A stretch of DNA of 64,000 nt from Arsukibacterium tuosuense (GTDB taxonomy: Bacteria; Pseudomonadota; Gammaproteobacteria; Enterobacterales; Alteromonadaceae), in contig NZ_OBEB01000002.1 of the NCBI RefSeq assembly GCF_900215315.1, positions 310,001 to 374,000 of the forward strand, in the 5' to 3' direction. The notes under the pieces were generated by a model, which saw only the letters and a program-made list of their open reading frames with translations, was not told where the DNA came from and did no database searches. Each line of letters starts with the position of its first letter. The first letter of the stretch is position 1. Below, in pieces: positions 28,064 through 36,247 of this stretch. A program made the position numbers and the translations under genes.

Positions 28064-28095
28064 CCGGGCCATAATAATAAGCTCGTCAGACAACT

Positions 28096-28109
28096 TGCAT
28101 ACGTATGCA
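28096..28109. promoter_or_regulatory. Palindromic operator TGCATACGTATGCA before the amylase operon
   Basis: This perfect 14-bp palindrome lies 73 bp before the amylase start. It shares the central ATACGTAT with the palindromes at 3464 and 42804 and differs at one base per half-site. It is a likely variant site for the same LacI-type repressor. A separate 12-bp palindrome, ACCATTAATGGT, lies at 28123-28134. Confidence 0.68.
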
Positions 28110-28182
28110 GCAATCAAACACAACCATTAATGGTCATTCTGCGGTAACTTACTGGGTTAAAACAGTGGCAGGGTAAACCGTA

Positions 28183-30138
28183 ATGACGACACAACATAAA
28201 ACCAAAACTAACTCCTTTCGTCCCCGCATTAATCTTATGCTGGCAGCTTTCGCTGCGCTTAGTCTGACCAGTTGCGGTCAGCCGCCAGCTGAAGTGACAA
28301 CGCCTGTCACTACTCACTCTGAAGCGAAGCCTGAAAATGACCCCAGCGCCACTGGGCGCCATGGTAAGCCGGTGGTGTATCAGGTGTTTACCCGCTTATT
28401 TGGCAATACCAATACCAGCAATAAACCCTGGGGCACGTTAGAGGAAAACGGCGTCGGTAAGTTTAATGACTTTAGCGATGAGGCCCTGGCCGGCATTAAA
28501 GCACTGGGTACCAGCCATATCTGGTATACCGGGGTGCCACACCATGCGGTCATTAACGACTACACCGCCTATGGCATTAGCCTGGACGACCCTGATGTGG
28601 TCAAAGGCCGCGCCGGTTCGCCCTATGCAGTAAAAGACTATTACAGCGTGAACCCTGATTTAGCCGAAGATCCGGCCAACCGGCTGGCTGAATTCAAAGC
28701 CCTGGTTGAGCGCACCCATAAGCACGGAATGCAGGTGCTGATTGATATCGTACCGAACCATGTGGCGCGCGATTATCAGTCGCTGGCTAAGCCGGAGGGC
28801 GTAGCCGATTTTGGCGCTAACGATGACAGCAGTGTTGAATATCAGCGCGACAATAACTTTTATTATGTGCCGGGCCAGCCATTTCAGGTGCCACAATGGC
28901 CCGCCAGTTATCAGCTGTTAGGTGGCGAGATTCACCCGCTGGCTGATGGTAAATTTTTGGAAAACCCGGCCAAGTGGACCGGCAACGGCGCCCGCGCCGC
29001 CCAGCCGGCCTTTGATGACTGGTACGAGACGGTAAAAATTAACTACGGTGCGCGGCCCGACGGCAGCTACGATTTCGATACGTTGCCGGCGGAATACGCT
29101 GAAAAAGACTGGCAGGCGCATTATCAGTTCTGGCAGGGTAAGGATGTACCGGATTCCTGGCTGAAATTTCGTGATATCACCCTGTACTGGCTGGATTTCG
29201 GCGTTGATGGCTTTCGTTACGATATGGCAGAAATGGTACCGGTAGAATTCTGGAGCTATTTAAATTCGCATATTAAACAGGTTAACCCGGATGCGTTCTT
29301 GCTGGCCGAGGTGTATCAGCCCGACTTATACCGCGACTACATTAAACTGGGTTTAATGGACTACCTGTATGACAAGGTGGAATTTTACGACAGCTTAAAA
29401 CTGGTAATGCAAGGCAAGGGCCCGACTTCGGCTTTGGTAGAAACCCAGCAACGGATGGCCGATATTGAACAGCATATGCTGCACTTTCTGGAAAACCACG
29501 ACGAGCAGCGCATTGCCAGCCCGGATTTTGCCGGTGATGCCCGTAAAGGCATGCCTGCAATGGTGGTATCGGCGTTAATCAGCACCTCGCCAACGATGCT
29601 GTACTTTGGCCAGGATGTCGGTGAACCGGGCGCCGAAGACGCCGGCTTTGGTAAGCCGACCCGTACCAGTATTTTCGATTACATTGGCGTGCCGCATCAT
29701 CAGCGCTGGATGAATGGCGGTAAGTTTGACGGCGGGGCGCTAAGCAAAGACGAAGCCGCACTGCGGGACTTTTATGTACGGTTAATGACCTTTAGTGCCA
29801 ATGCCCCGGCCTTAATGGCTGACTACTATCAGCTGCATACTGCTAACCTGGCTAATAACAGCGCCTACAGTGAGCAACAGCTGGCCTTTGCCCGTTACAG
29901 TGACGCTCAGCAGTTAATTGTGGTTAGTAATTTTAATGCTGGGCAAGCCAGCGAATTTGAACTGATATTGCCCGCTGAGCTGATTAGCCAGTGGCAACTG
30001 GCCGATGGCAACCATAGTCTGGCGGGCCAGTTAGGCGAAGGCGCAGCCGAACTGCAGGTTACAAATGGTGTGGGTCGGGTTAATATTGCCCTGCCGCCGC
30101 TGGGTTCAGTGGTGTACCGCGTGCAGTATCAGGAGTAA
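28183..30138 (+). CDS. GH13 alpha-amylase lipoprotein
   Basis: The 651-aa protein has a lipoprotein signal with lipobox LTSCG (Cys31). The GH13 barrel shows VLIDIVPNHVARD (region I), VDGFRYDMAEM (region II, nucleophile Asp near 346), LLAEVYQ (acid Glu near 375) and LENHDEQRIA (region IV, Asp near 440). The C-terminal 100 residues form a beta domain C. It should cut internal alpha-1,4 bonds of starch or maltodextrins at the cell surface or in the periplasm. It is cotranscribed with the GH31 gene, which starts 2 bp after its stop, and is preceded by a maltose-type operator. The exact GH13 subfamily is not settled. Confidence 0.9.
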   Translation: MTTQHKTKTNSFRPRINLMLAAFAALSLTSCGQPPAEVTTPVTTHSEAKPENDPSATGRHGKPVVYQVFTRLFGNTNTSNKPWGTLEENGVGKFNDFSDEALAGIKALGTSHIWYTGVPHHAVINDYTAYGISLDDPDVVKGRAGSPYAVKDYYSVNPDLAEDPANRLAEFKALVERTHKHGMQVLIDIVPNHVARDYQSLAKPEGVADFGANDDSSVEYQRDNNFYYVPGQPFQVPQWPASYQLLGGEIHPLADGKFLENPAKWTGNGARAAQPAFDDWYETVKINYGARPDGSYDFDTLPAEYAEKDWQAHYQFWQGKDVPDSWLKFRDITLYWLDFGVDGFRYDMAEMVPVEFWSYLNSHIKQVNPDAFLLAEVYQPDLYRDYIKLGLMDYLYDKVEFYDSLKLVMQGKGPTSALVETQQRMADIEQHMLHFLENHDEQRIASPDFAGDARKGMPAMVVSALISTSPTMLYFGQDVGEPGAEDAGFGKPTRTSIFDYIGVPHHQRWMNGGKFDGGALSKDEAALRDFYVRLMTFSANAPALMADYYQLHTANLANNSAYSEQQLAFARYSDAQQLIVVSNFNAGQASEFELILPAELISQWQLADGNHSLAGQLGEGAAELQVTNGVGRVNIALPPLGSVVYRVQYQE

Positions 30139-30140
30139 AC

Positions 30141-32606
30141 ATGCGCTATTTTGTTACGTTAAGCCGCTTACTGGCGGTTTTTAGCTTACTTGCCGCTTTT
30201 AGTCTGGCTGCGGCCGATTATCAGTCGCACCGCCAGCTCGGCAATCAGTTAGTGTTAAAAACCAGCGACGGTGAGCTGACTATTACCTTCTTTCAGCCAC
30301 AGGTGGCCGAGGTGCATTATCAGCCGGCCGGGGCAAAGCAGTTACCTTCTTTTGCGATAGGCACGGCACCGGCACCGCTGACTTTAACGGTAACTAACAA
30401 TGGTGATCACCTGCTGTACCGCTCGGCAGAAATGCGGATTAAGATCGCCAAATCGCCGCTTAAACTGAGCTTTTATCGTGGCGAACAACTGATCACCGAA
30501 GAGCAGCCCGGCTTTTTTCAAGGTAAAGAGCAGCTCGGTTTTAAATTTCGCTTAACCGAGCAGGAAAAACTGTTCGGCGCCGGCCAGCGGGTATTGGGTA
30601 TGGACCGTCGTGGCCATCGCCTGCCGCTGTATAACAAAGCGCACTATGGCTACAGCACCGAGTCAGAGCAAATGTATTTCAGCCTGGCTGGGGTAATGTC
30701 GAGCAACAAGTATATGTTGCTGTTTGATAACTCGGCCAGTGGCCATATTGACCTTGGCAAAACAGCAGCCGACACCCTGGAGTTCAGCGCAGTGGGCGGC
30801 CGCAGTGCTTATATCGTGGTGGCTGGTGATAGCTTCCCTGAGCTTATCGATAATTACCTTACCGTAAGTGGCAAGCCGCCATTACCAGCGCGCTGGACCC
30901 TGGGCAGCTATGCCTCGCGCTTTGGTTATCGCAGCGAGGCCGAAGCCCGGGCGGTAGTACAGAAATACCGCGATTTAGGCCTGCCGCTGGATGCGATAGT
31001 GCTCGATTTATATTGGTTTGGCCCCGACATTAAAGGCCATATGGGTAACCTGGCCTGGGACAGCGAGGCCTTCCCAGAGCCAGAGCAAATGCTGGCTGAT
31101 TTTAAAGCCGATGGCGTTAAAACCATTTTAGTGACCGAGCCTTTTATCTTAACCAGCTCAAAGCGCTGGCAGGAAGCGGTCGCTGCTGATGTACTGGCAA
31201 TAGCGCCGGATGGAAGCCCGCAGACTTTTGATTTTTACTTTGGTAATACTGGTTTAATTGACGTATTTAACCCGGTCGCGGCCGACTGGTTCTGGCAGAT
31301 TTATAAAGATTTAGCCGAGCAGGGTGTAGCCGGAGTATGGGGCGATTTAGGCGAGCCGGAAGTGCATCCGTCTGACACCCAGCATCTGCTGGGCAGTGCC
31401 GATGAAATTCACAATGCCTACGGCCATCGTTGGGCCGAGCTGGTGTATCGCGGCTATAAGCGTAACTTTGCCGACACCCGGCCCTTTATTATGATGCGGG
31501 CCGGCAGCCTGGGCTCGCAGCGCTATGGTATGGTGCCGTGGACCGGTGACGTAGAGCGCAGCTGGGGTGGCCTGCAGCCACAGGTGGAATTAGCGCTGCA
31601 AATGAGTCTGTTCGGTTTTGGCTATATCCACTCAGATTTGGGCGGCTTTGCCGGGGGCGAAACTTTCGATCCGGAACTGTATATCCGCTGGTTGCAATAT
31701 GGCGTATTTCAGCCGGTATACCGGCCGCATGCCCAGGAGCATATCGCACCCGAGCCGGTGTTTCACAGCAAGCAGGTTATCGACACCCTGCGCCCCTACC
31801 TGAACCTGCGTTATCAGTTACTGCCGTATTTATACACCATGGCCTGGCAGCACAGCCAAACCGGCATGCCACTGATGCGGCCGCTGTTTTTTGCCGATGA
31901 AGGCAACACCAACTATATGGACGAGACCAACAGCTACCTGTGGGGCGACGCCTTTTTAGTGGCGCCGGTAACCCAGCCCGGTGTGCGTAGCTGGCCGGTG
32001 AATATGCCAGATGGCGTCTGGTTCGACTTTTTCAGTGGCAAGCGTTATCAGGGCGGTCAGCTGACAGAAGTGCCGGTAAGTATTGATACCATACCAGTAC
32101 TGGTAAAAGCCGGCAGCTTTGTGCCCATGGTTGAGTCAATGGCCAGTACTCAGGATTACAGCTCAGCCAGGCTTACCGTGCATTATTACGCTGACAAAAG
32201 CGTCAGCTGCGCCAAAGGCCAGATGTATGAAGACGACGGTAGCAGCACCAATAGCACTGAAAACGGTAACTATGAGTTATTAAATTTCTATGCCCTTGAT
32301 TCTACTGGTGAGAACTCTTCTGCTGAGGGGAATGAAGACGGCCTGAAGCTGGAATTTACTCGCAGTGGTGGTGAGAATGGTGGCGATTATACCGGCAAAC
32401 CCGAGAGCCGCGAGCTAACGGTAGTGCTGCATAACCAAACCGGCAAAGCTGAGCGGGTCACGGTAAATGGCCAGTTTATCGCCATCGTCGCTCAACCACA
32501 GCGCTTCGCTCGCCAGCGAAACGTGGCGTACTACGATAAAGCCAGCAAGCAGTTAAAAATTAAAACCCACTGGCAAGGCGAAAAGCTGCAACTGCAGGTG
32601 CGTTAA
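30141..32606 (+). CDS. GH31 alpha-glucosidase, secreted
   Basis: The 821-aa protein has a signal peptide (ends SLAAA, residue 25), an N-terminal beta-sandwich, a GH31 barrel with GVWGDLGEPEVHP (nucleophile Asp near 400) and WTGDVERSWGGL (acid/base Asp near 470), and a C-terminal DUF5110-like domain with KVLVK-type beta strands. GH31 enzymes release glucose or act as transglucosylases on alpha-glucans. A stretch with low-complexity STNSTENG lies near 710. It is second in the operon after the amylase (2-bp gap) and probably works in the periplasm on imported oligosaccharides. Confidence 0.92.
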   Translation: MRYFVTLSRLLAVFSLLAAFSLAAADYQSHRQLGNQLVLKTSDGELTITFFQPQVAEVHYQPAGAKQLPSFAIGTAPAPLTLTVTNNGDHLLYRSAEMRIKIAKSPLKLSFYRGEQLITEEQPGFFQGKEQLGFKFRLTEQEKLFGAGQRVLGMDRRGHRLPLYNKAHYGYSTESEQMYFSLAGVMSSNKYMLLFDNSASGHIDLGKTAADTLEFSAVGGRSAYIVVAGDSFPELIDNYLTVSGKPPLPARWTLGSYASRFGYRSEAEARAVVQKYRDLGLPLDAIVLDLYWFGPDIKGHMGNLAWDSEAFPEPEQMLADFKADGVKTILVTEPFILTSSKRWQEAVAADVLAIAPDGSPQTFDFYFGNTGLIDVFNPVAADWFWQIYKDLAEQGVAGVWGDLGEPEVHPSDTQHLLGSADEIHNAYGHRWAELVYRGYKRNFADTRPFIMMRAGSLGSQRYGMVPWTGDVERSWGGLQPQVELALQMSLFGFGYIHSDLGGFAGGETFDPELYIRWLQYGVFQPVYRPHAQEHIAPEPVFHSKQVIDTLRPYLNLRYQLLPYLYTMAWQHSQTGMPLMRPLFFADEGNTNYMDETNSYLWGDAFLVAPVTQPGVRSWPVNMPDGVWFDFFSGKRYQGGQLTEVPVSIDTIPVLVKAGSFVPMVESMASTQDYSSARLTVHYYADKSVSCAKGQMYEDDGSSTNSTENGNYELLNFYALDSTGENSSAEGNEDGLKLEFTRSGGENGGDYTGKPESRELTVVLHNQTGKAERVTVNGQFIAIVAQPQRFARQRNVAYYDKASKQLKIKTHWQGEKLQLQVR

Positions 32607-32630
32607 GTTACGCACCCTTGTCTTTAACTA

Positions 32631-32664
32631 AACAACAATCTCAGTTTTTACTGGGGTTGTTGTT
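32631..32664. terminator. Hairpin after the GH31 gene, possible terminator
   Basis: AACAACAA (32631-32638) pairs with TTGTTGTT (32657-32664), and an inner CAGT pairs with ACTG around TTTT. No U-run follows on either strand, so it could be a rho-dependent 3' end or mRNA-stabilising hairpin instead. Confidence 0.45.
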
Positions 32665-32805
32665 CAGGCCAGTCAGTTGCTCAGTCGTTTCCCCGATACC
32701 AGATATAACGCCAAACTTATGTTGATTTGCCTGAACTTATTGCGTAACTTCATTTACAAAGAGAGGGTTTAATTTACACGTTATAAAAGAGTGAGTGTAT
32801 ACAGA

Positions 32806-33543
32806 ATGAAGAAAGTAGTCGTGTTCGCAATTGTGTTTTCAGTGATTCTAATTTCGGCGTATCAATTTTTTAATATAGCGGAGCGTCACTCTGATGGCCC
32901 CCAGGATTTAGAAGTTAGGCACATGCCTAATGCTGAGTTGGAGTTGCAGCAAACTAAAGTTGATGCAACTGGAGAGAGTCGGCAAGTTACAGGGAGCAGT
33001 GTTTTTATATCTATAGATGATATAGAAAAGACAGTCGACTCTGCTGCAGAATTGGCCGGACAAATGGGGCGTGGTTCAAGTGCTCAAGAAGAGAATGTCT
33101 CATATGAACTGGTTTCATGGTCTGAAGACTATAAAAAAGAACTATTTCTGATTGTAGATGAGAATATGCCCCAACATTCTGCTGACTTTATGAAGTTGCA
33201 AATAAACAAAAACAGTAGTCATATCAATAATAATGAGCTGAAACAAGACCCAGCTATAGATGAAAATTGGGCCTATATTATGGAGCAGGATATCCGTAGT
33301 TTAATAAACCAACATCAACTAAAAGCGGAATTCGATATATTAAGTGTTACATGCAAACAGCTATCTTGCGAGATATTGGGAATTGAATACACAGCACAGT
33401 CCTGGCAGAAAATTTATGTTAGTTTGCTTACTGCTTTGCCAAATGTAGTATTTCCAGATGTTGGTGGTGCAGCACCGACTTTCAGTATAAACGAAGGAGC
33501 AAGAGATTTGGTCTTCGGCCGAATTTCATTTAAGAAAAGCTAA
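32806..33543 (+). CDS. Orphan protein with N-terminal membrane anchor, unknown function
   Basis: The 245-aa protein starts at ATG 32806 (an in-frame GTG lies at 32791) with MKKVVVFAIVFSVILISAY, a signal anchor or signal peptide. The rest is hydrophilic and predicted extracytoplasmic, with a cysteine pair VTCKQLSCEI near 175. Codon use is clearly more AT-rich than the flanking glycosidases, and the gene stands at the edge of a repeat-rich patchwork, both signs of recent acquisition. No family was recognised. There is no strong ribosome site. Confidence 0.68.
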   Translation: MKKVVVFAIVFSVILISAYQFFNIAERHSDGPQDLEVRHMPNAELELQQTKVDATGESRQVTGSSVFISIDDIEKTVDSAAELAGQMGRGSSAQEENVSYELVSWSEDYKKELFLIVDENMPQHSADFMKLQINKNSSHINNNELKQDPAIDENWAYIMEQDIRSLINQHQLKAEFDILSVTCKQLSCEILGIEYTAQSWQKIYVSLLTALPNVVFPDVGGAAPTFSINEGARDLVFGRISFKKS

Positions 33544-33699
33544 CATCTGTTGTTACGAAGGAAGCATGTTCATTCATGACTGACCACCCTGTTTTTAAAA
33601 TGGCCTTTGCCAAAGTCTAAGGGATGCTTACAGTACCGATAGTTATCTTATTTTCTTGCTGGCCTACATAGTATTCAGCAAAAAGCTTGCGGGCAAGCT

Positions 33700-33749
33700 G
33701 AGAAGCATGCAGGGTCAGGTCTTGGAGAAGCATGCGGGATCACGTCTTG
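33700..33749. repeat. Tandem 25-bp imperfect duplication
   Basis: GAGAAGCATGCAGGGTCAGG at 33700 onwards recurs at 33725 with three changes. Each copy ends in TCTTG. It lies just before a larger tandem array and next to a short hairpin (AGCTTGC / GCAAGCT near 33684-33698). Confidence 0.8.
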
Positions 33750-33767
33750 CATCTTGCTTCGCAACTT

Positions 33768-33912
33768 TGAATCAAAAGGGTCAGTGAATCAAAAGGGTCA
33801 GTGTCATTGATTCGGTATCAGGTATGAATCAAAAGGGTCAGTGTCATTGATTCGGTATCAGGTAAGATTGAATCAAAAGGGTCAGTGTAATTGATTCGGT
33901 ATCAGGTAAGAT
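33768..33912. repeat. Tandem hairpin repeat array (40-44 bp units)
   Basis: Starting with a truncated unit at 33768, full units begin at 33785 (40 bp), 33825 (44 bp) and 33869 (44 bp). Each reads TGAATCAAAAGGGTCAGTG followed by a TTGATTC arm and GGTATCAGGTAAGAT. Within each unit GAATCAA pairs with TTGATTC. An inverted copy of the core (ACTGACCCT) follows near 33934-33942. No gene lies between 33544 and 33985; the array is the main content of that 442-bp gap. Confidence 0.88.
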
Positions 33913-33985
33913 TAGTGGCGCAAATATCGTTGATACTGACCCTCTAGATCCCCTCCGCACGAGAACATTGTTCAATTTAATATAT

Positions 33986-34321
33986 TTATCTGTCGTGATT
34001 TTCGCGCAGGTCTGCCCATTTCAGCAGGGCGTCAAGCGCCGGACATAGCGCCTGGCCCCAGTCAGTTAATGCATATTCGACCTTAGGGGGCGCTTGAGCA
34101 TGAACTATGCGCCGCACTACCCCGTCAACTTCCATCTGGCGCAGCTGCTGAATCAGCATCTTTTGGGTGATGGTAGGAATTGCCTTTTCAAGCTCGGAAA
34201 ATCGTAACACCTGTCCACCAAACAGGTGAAACATAATGACTAACTTCCATTTTCCGTCAAAGATTTTAAGTGCCTGCTCTACACCCTTTGCTGCCGTAAC
34301 GGGAGTCCAGTTTTTTTCCAT
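33986..34321 (-). CDS. HxlR family transcriptional regulator
   Basis: The 111-aa winged-helix protein fits HxlR length and motifs: KIFDGKWKLVIMFHLF, LRFSELEKAIPTITQKML, LRQMEVDGVVRR, and VEYALTDWGQAL. The conserved N-terminal redox Cys of many HxlR sensors (the CP motif) is absent, so it probably responds to a ligand rather than through that thiol. It is divergent from the SnoaL-like gene, with a candidate operator between them. HxlR proteins usually repress the adjacent oxidoreductase gene. Confidence 0.9.
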   Translation of the reverse strand: MEKNWTPVTAAKGVEQALKIFDGKWKLVIMFHLFGGQVLRFSELEKAIPTITQKMLIQQLRQMEVDGVVRRIVHAQAPPKVEYALTDWGQALCPALDALLKWADLRENHDR

Positions 34322-34356
34322 TTTTTTTATTCTCTACAATGCTTGCCAGTCAAAAA

Positions 34357-34374
34357 ACTTACTTTTTAGTATGT
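34357..34374. promoter_or_regulatory. Candidate HxlR operator in divergent promoter region
   Basis: ACTTACT (34357-34363) and AGTATGT (34368-34374) form an inverted repeat with one mismatch around TTTT. It lies between the HxlR gene and its divergent target, the expected location for autoregulation. This is an inference from position and symmetry. Confidence 0.5.
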
Positions 34375-34484
34375 ACCTTACCTTTTTATGCGTTCTTGAA
34401 GTAGCTAAAGCGTAATCCTATTCTGCTGAGGTAGCCATTCGGAACACATAGGGTGCTCCGCTTATAAACCAGGGAATTACTGAG

Positions 34485-34811
34485 ATGAATATTAATCTAC
34501 CAAAGCCTATTGGCGATTATTTTTCAGCTGACCGGGCAGACAGTGAGGCTGTTGCTAACTGTTTTACTGATAATGCGATTGTTACAGACGAAAACCACAC
34601 CTATCGGGGCAAAGCGGCAATTAAACAATGGAAAACAGACTCGTCAAAGAAGTTCAGCTACAGCGTTGAGCCTTTTAGTTTGGTAGAAAAGGCGGGCAAA
34701 ACCATTGTAAGCAGTAAGGTAACAGGCAATTTTCCCGGCAGCCCTGTTAATCTTAACTATATTTTCAGTCTTGAGGGCGGCAAGATAGCTACGCTGGAGA
34801 TCACACTATGA
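34485..34811 (+). CDS. SnoaL-like (NTF2-fold) protein
   Basis: The 108-aa protein has the NTF2-like cone-fold pattern: [37 protein letters not shown], and a terminal beta strand [13 protein letters not shown]. These small domains bind or isomerise small molecules; the substrate is unknown. AGGGAA precedes the ATG. The stop overlaps the next start (ATGA) where an SDR gene used to begin, so the original unit was SnoaL-SDR under HxlR control. Confidence 0.85.
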   Translation: MNINLPKPIGDYFSADRADSEAVANCFTDNAIVTDENHTYRGKAAIKQWKTDSSKKFSYSVEPFSLVEKAGKTIVSSKVTGNFPGSPVNLNYIFSLEGGKIATLEITL

Positions 34812-34969
34812 GCTTTGATCTTGGACTGGCCGGGTGTCATTATTCACGTTACCTCCATCCAAAACCAATTACCATGGCCGATCCGTTAATGCGCAAAATA
34901 CGCTATTTAGATAAGCTGATAGACGAGCTGACCAAAGGCAAAGTCATGGCAAAAATTTTGCGGCAGTAG
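34808..34969 (+). pseudogene. Truncated SDR start fused to repeat sequence
   Basis: The frame begins MSFDLGLAG, which matches the N-terminus of SDR oxidoreductases found after SnoaL/HxlR genes (normally followed by K-R-A-L-V-T-G-G). It then switches to unrelated sequence and ends in the repeat-encoded KILRQ stop at 34969. The Rossmann core is gone, so this 53-aa frame is a broken gene. The junction at about 34834 marks where foreign sequence joined. The start overlaps the SnoaL stop by 4 bp. Confidence 0.62.
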
Positions 34970-35008
34970 TGCTTGCTTGTATTTAATTATTATCTGACCC
35001 CAATTTTT
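34877..35008 (+). repeat. 132-bp direct repeat, copy A
   Basis: It aligns without gaps to 36248-36379. Both carry a reading frame ending in KILRQ-stop and both close with TTATTATCTGACCCCAATTT. Copy A keeps the frame open ([20 protein letters not shown]). The encoded tail looks like the C-terminus of an unrecognised protein. Copies A and B bracket the propeller gene. Confidence 0.88.
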
Positions 35009-35036
35009 AATTTTTAGGAAGCAGACCGAGGCAATT

Positions 35037-36152
35037 GTGAAGAAAAACAGAAGAATCCATGCCGGTTGGACGGCTTTACTGGCGATTTTGTGGGCCGGCG
35101 CTTGTTTGGGCCAGCAGGCTTCGGCCAGAGACAGCGGCCAGGTAACGGCCGATCGTGCGCCAGCAACAATTTTGGAGGCCAGCGATGCGAAATTGCAGCT
35201 CAGGTTTTCCACTGTCATCAGTTCTATCTTCGAGGACAGTAAAGGGCGCTTCTGGTTCGGCAGCCAGCAGGAAGGCGTGGCACTGTTCGATGGCAGTGCC
35301 TTCACCTACTACACAGTAAGCGATGGGCTGAGCGGTAATCAGATCAGGACGATTCAGGAAGATCAGGCCGGCGTGATGTGGTTCGGCACAGGAAACGGTG
35401 TCACCAGTTTCGATGGCAATAAGTTCAAGATCCGTACCGGTAGAGCACAGCAGGGGCTGGCCTTTACTTCAGGGAATACCTGGCAGTCGAATGCTGGCGA
35501 CCTCTGGTTTCCCGGCGATAACGCACGGGGTAAAGGCGTCGATGGGCAGGGCGTGTTTCGATATGATGGCCGCTCGCTTTCCTATCTGACCTTCCCCTTG
35601 CCCCCTGGAGTTGATGAACAGAATCCATATCTGGTGACCAGCATCGCAAAGGGACAGAACAACAAGGTCTGGTTCGGAACCTATCCAGCCGTATTCGGCT
35701 ATGACGGTCAATCCTTCACGATCATCAACAACAAGAGCGTGGGAGCCGGGTCTGCAGGCGAGCCAATGTATGTCCGAAGTGTATTCGAAGACAGCAGAGG
35801 AAGACTTTGGATAGGCAATAACGGGCTTGGGGTTTTGCTTTACGATGGTCAGGCTGTCTCCAACTTCACCGAGCAGCACGGTCTCAGCATCAGGGAAAGG
35901 GGGCCTACCGGGTCTCTTGGTCGGGTATTCTCTATTGCCGAAGACAGCGCCGGCAATATCTGGTTTGGAACAAGCGACAATGGTGCATGGCGCTTCGATG
36001 GCGAGTCGTTGACGAACTTCACCATGGCAGACGGTCTGACCAGCCACATGGTGTGGAGTATCTATCGTGACAGGAGGGGAGCTCTGTGGTTTGGTATGGG
36101 TGATGGCAGTGTAATGCGATTCAACGGCGAGTCGTTCGACAGGGTTTACTGA
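35037..36152 (+). CDS. Secreted Reg_prop-type beta-propeller protein without kinase domain
   Basis: The 371-aa protein starts at GTG 35037, with a signal peptide (AGWTALLAILWAGACLG). It then has repeated blades of the two-component-regulator propeller type: IFEDSKGRFWFGSQQEGV, IQEDQAGVMWFGTGNGV, FEDSRGRLWIGNNGLGV, AEDSAGNIWFGTSDNG, YRDRRGALWFGMGDGS. Normally such propellers form the periplasmic sensor of hybrid histidine kinases. Here the protein ends after the blades, so it is a free periplasmic ligand-binding or scaffold protein. Its codon use and its position between two direct repeats suggest transfer as a cassette. Start uncertain. Confidence 0.8.
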   Translation: MKKNRRIHAGWTALLAILWAGACLGQQASARDSGQVTADRAPATILEASDAKLQLRFSTVISSIFEDSKGRFWFGSQQEGVALFDGSAFTYYTVSDGLSGNQIRTIQEDQAGVMWFGTGNGVTSFDGNKFKIRTGRAQQGLAFTSGNTWQSNAGDLWFPGDNARGKGVDGQGVFRYDGRSLSYLTFPLPPGVDEQNPYLVTSIAKGQNNKVWFGTYPAVFGYDGQSFTIINNKSVGAGSAGEPMYVRSVFEDSRGRLWIGNNGLGVLLYDGQAVSNFTEQHGLSIRERGPTGSLGRVFSIAEDSAGNIWFGTSDNGAWRFDGESLTNFTMADGLTSHMVWSIYRDRRGALWFGMGDGSVMRFNGESFDRVY

Positions 36153-36203
36153 TTTTCCCCTATAAGAGCTTGTCTATCCACAGTTTTGCAGCCCGTATGC
36201 TTT

Positions 36204-36231
36204 GCCGGGTGCCGGGTGCCGGGTGCCGGGT
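36204..36231. repeat. GCCGGGT heptamer microsatellite (4 units)
   Basis: Four perfect copies of GCCGGGT run from 36204, followed by a partial GCGGG. It lies between the propeller gene and repeat copy B. Prone to slippage. Confidence 0.9.
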
Positions 36232-36247
36232 GCGGGTTGAGGACGTT

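Noticed and set aside
28123-28134. ACCATTAATGGT palindrome as another LacI operator
   Set aside because: Different core, and it appears only here. Kept only as a note beside the ATACGTAT site.
33768-33912. CRISPR-like array
   Set aside because: Units are directly adjacent, with no unique spacers, and no cas genes are in the window. It is a plain tandem repeat.
35469-36047. 192-aa antisense open frame inside the propeller gene
   Set aside because: It follows the repeated blade codons on the other strand and has no start signal or recognisable domain.
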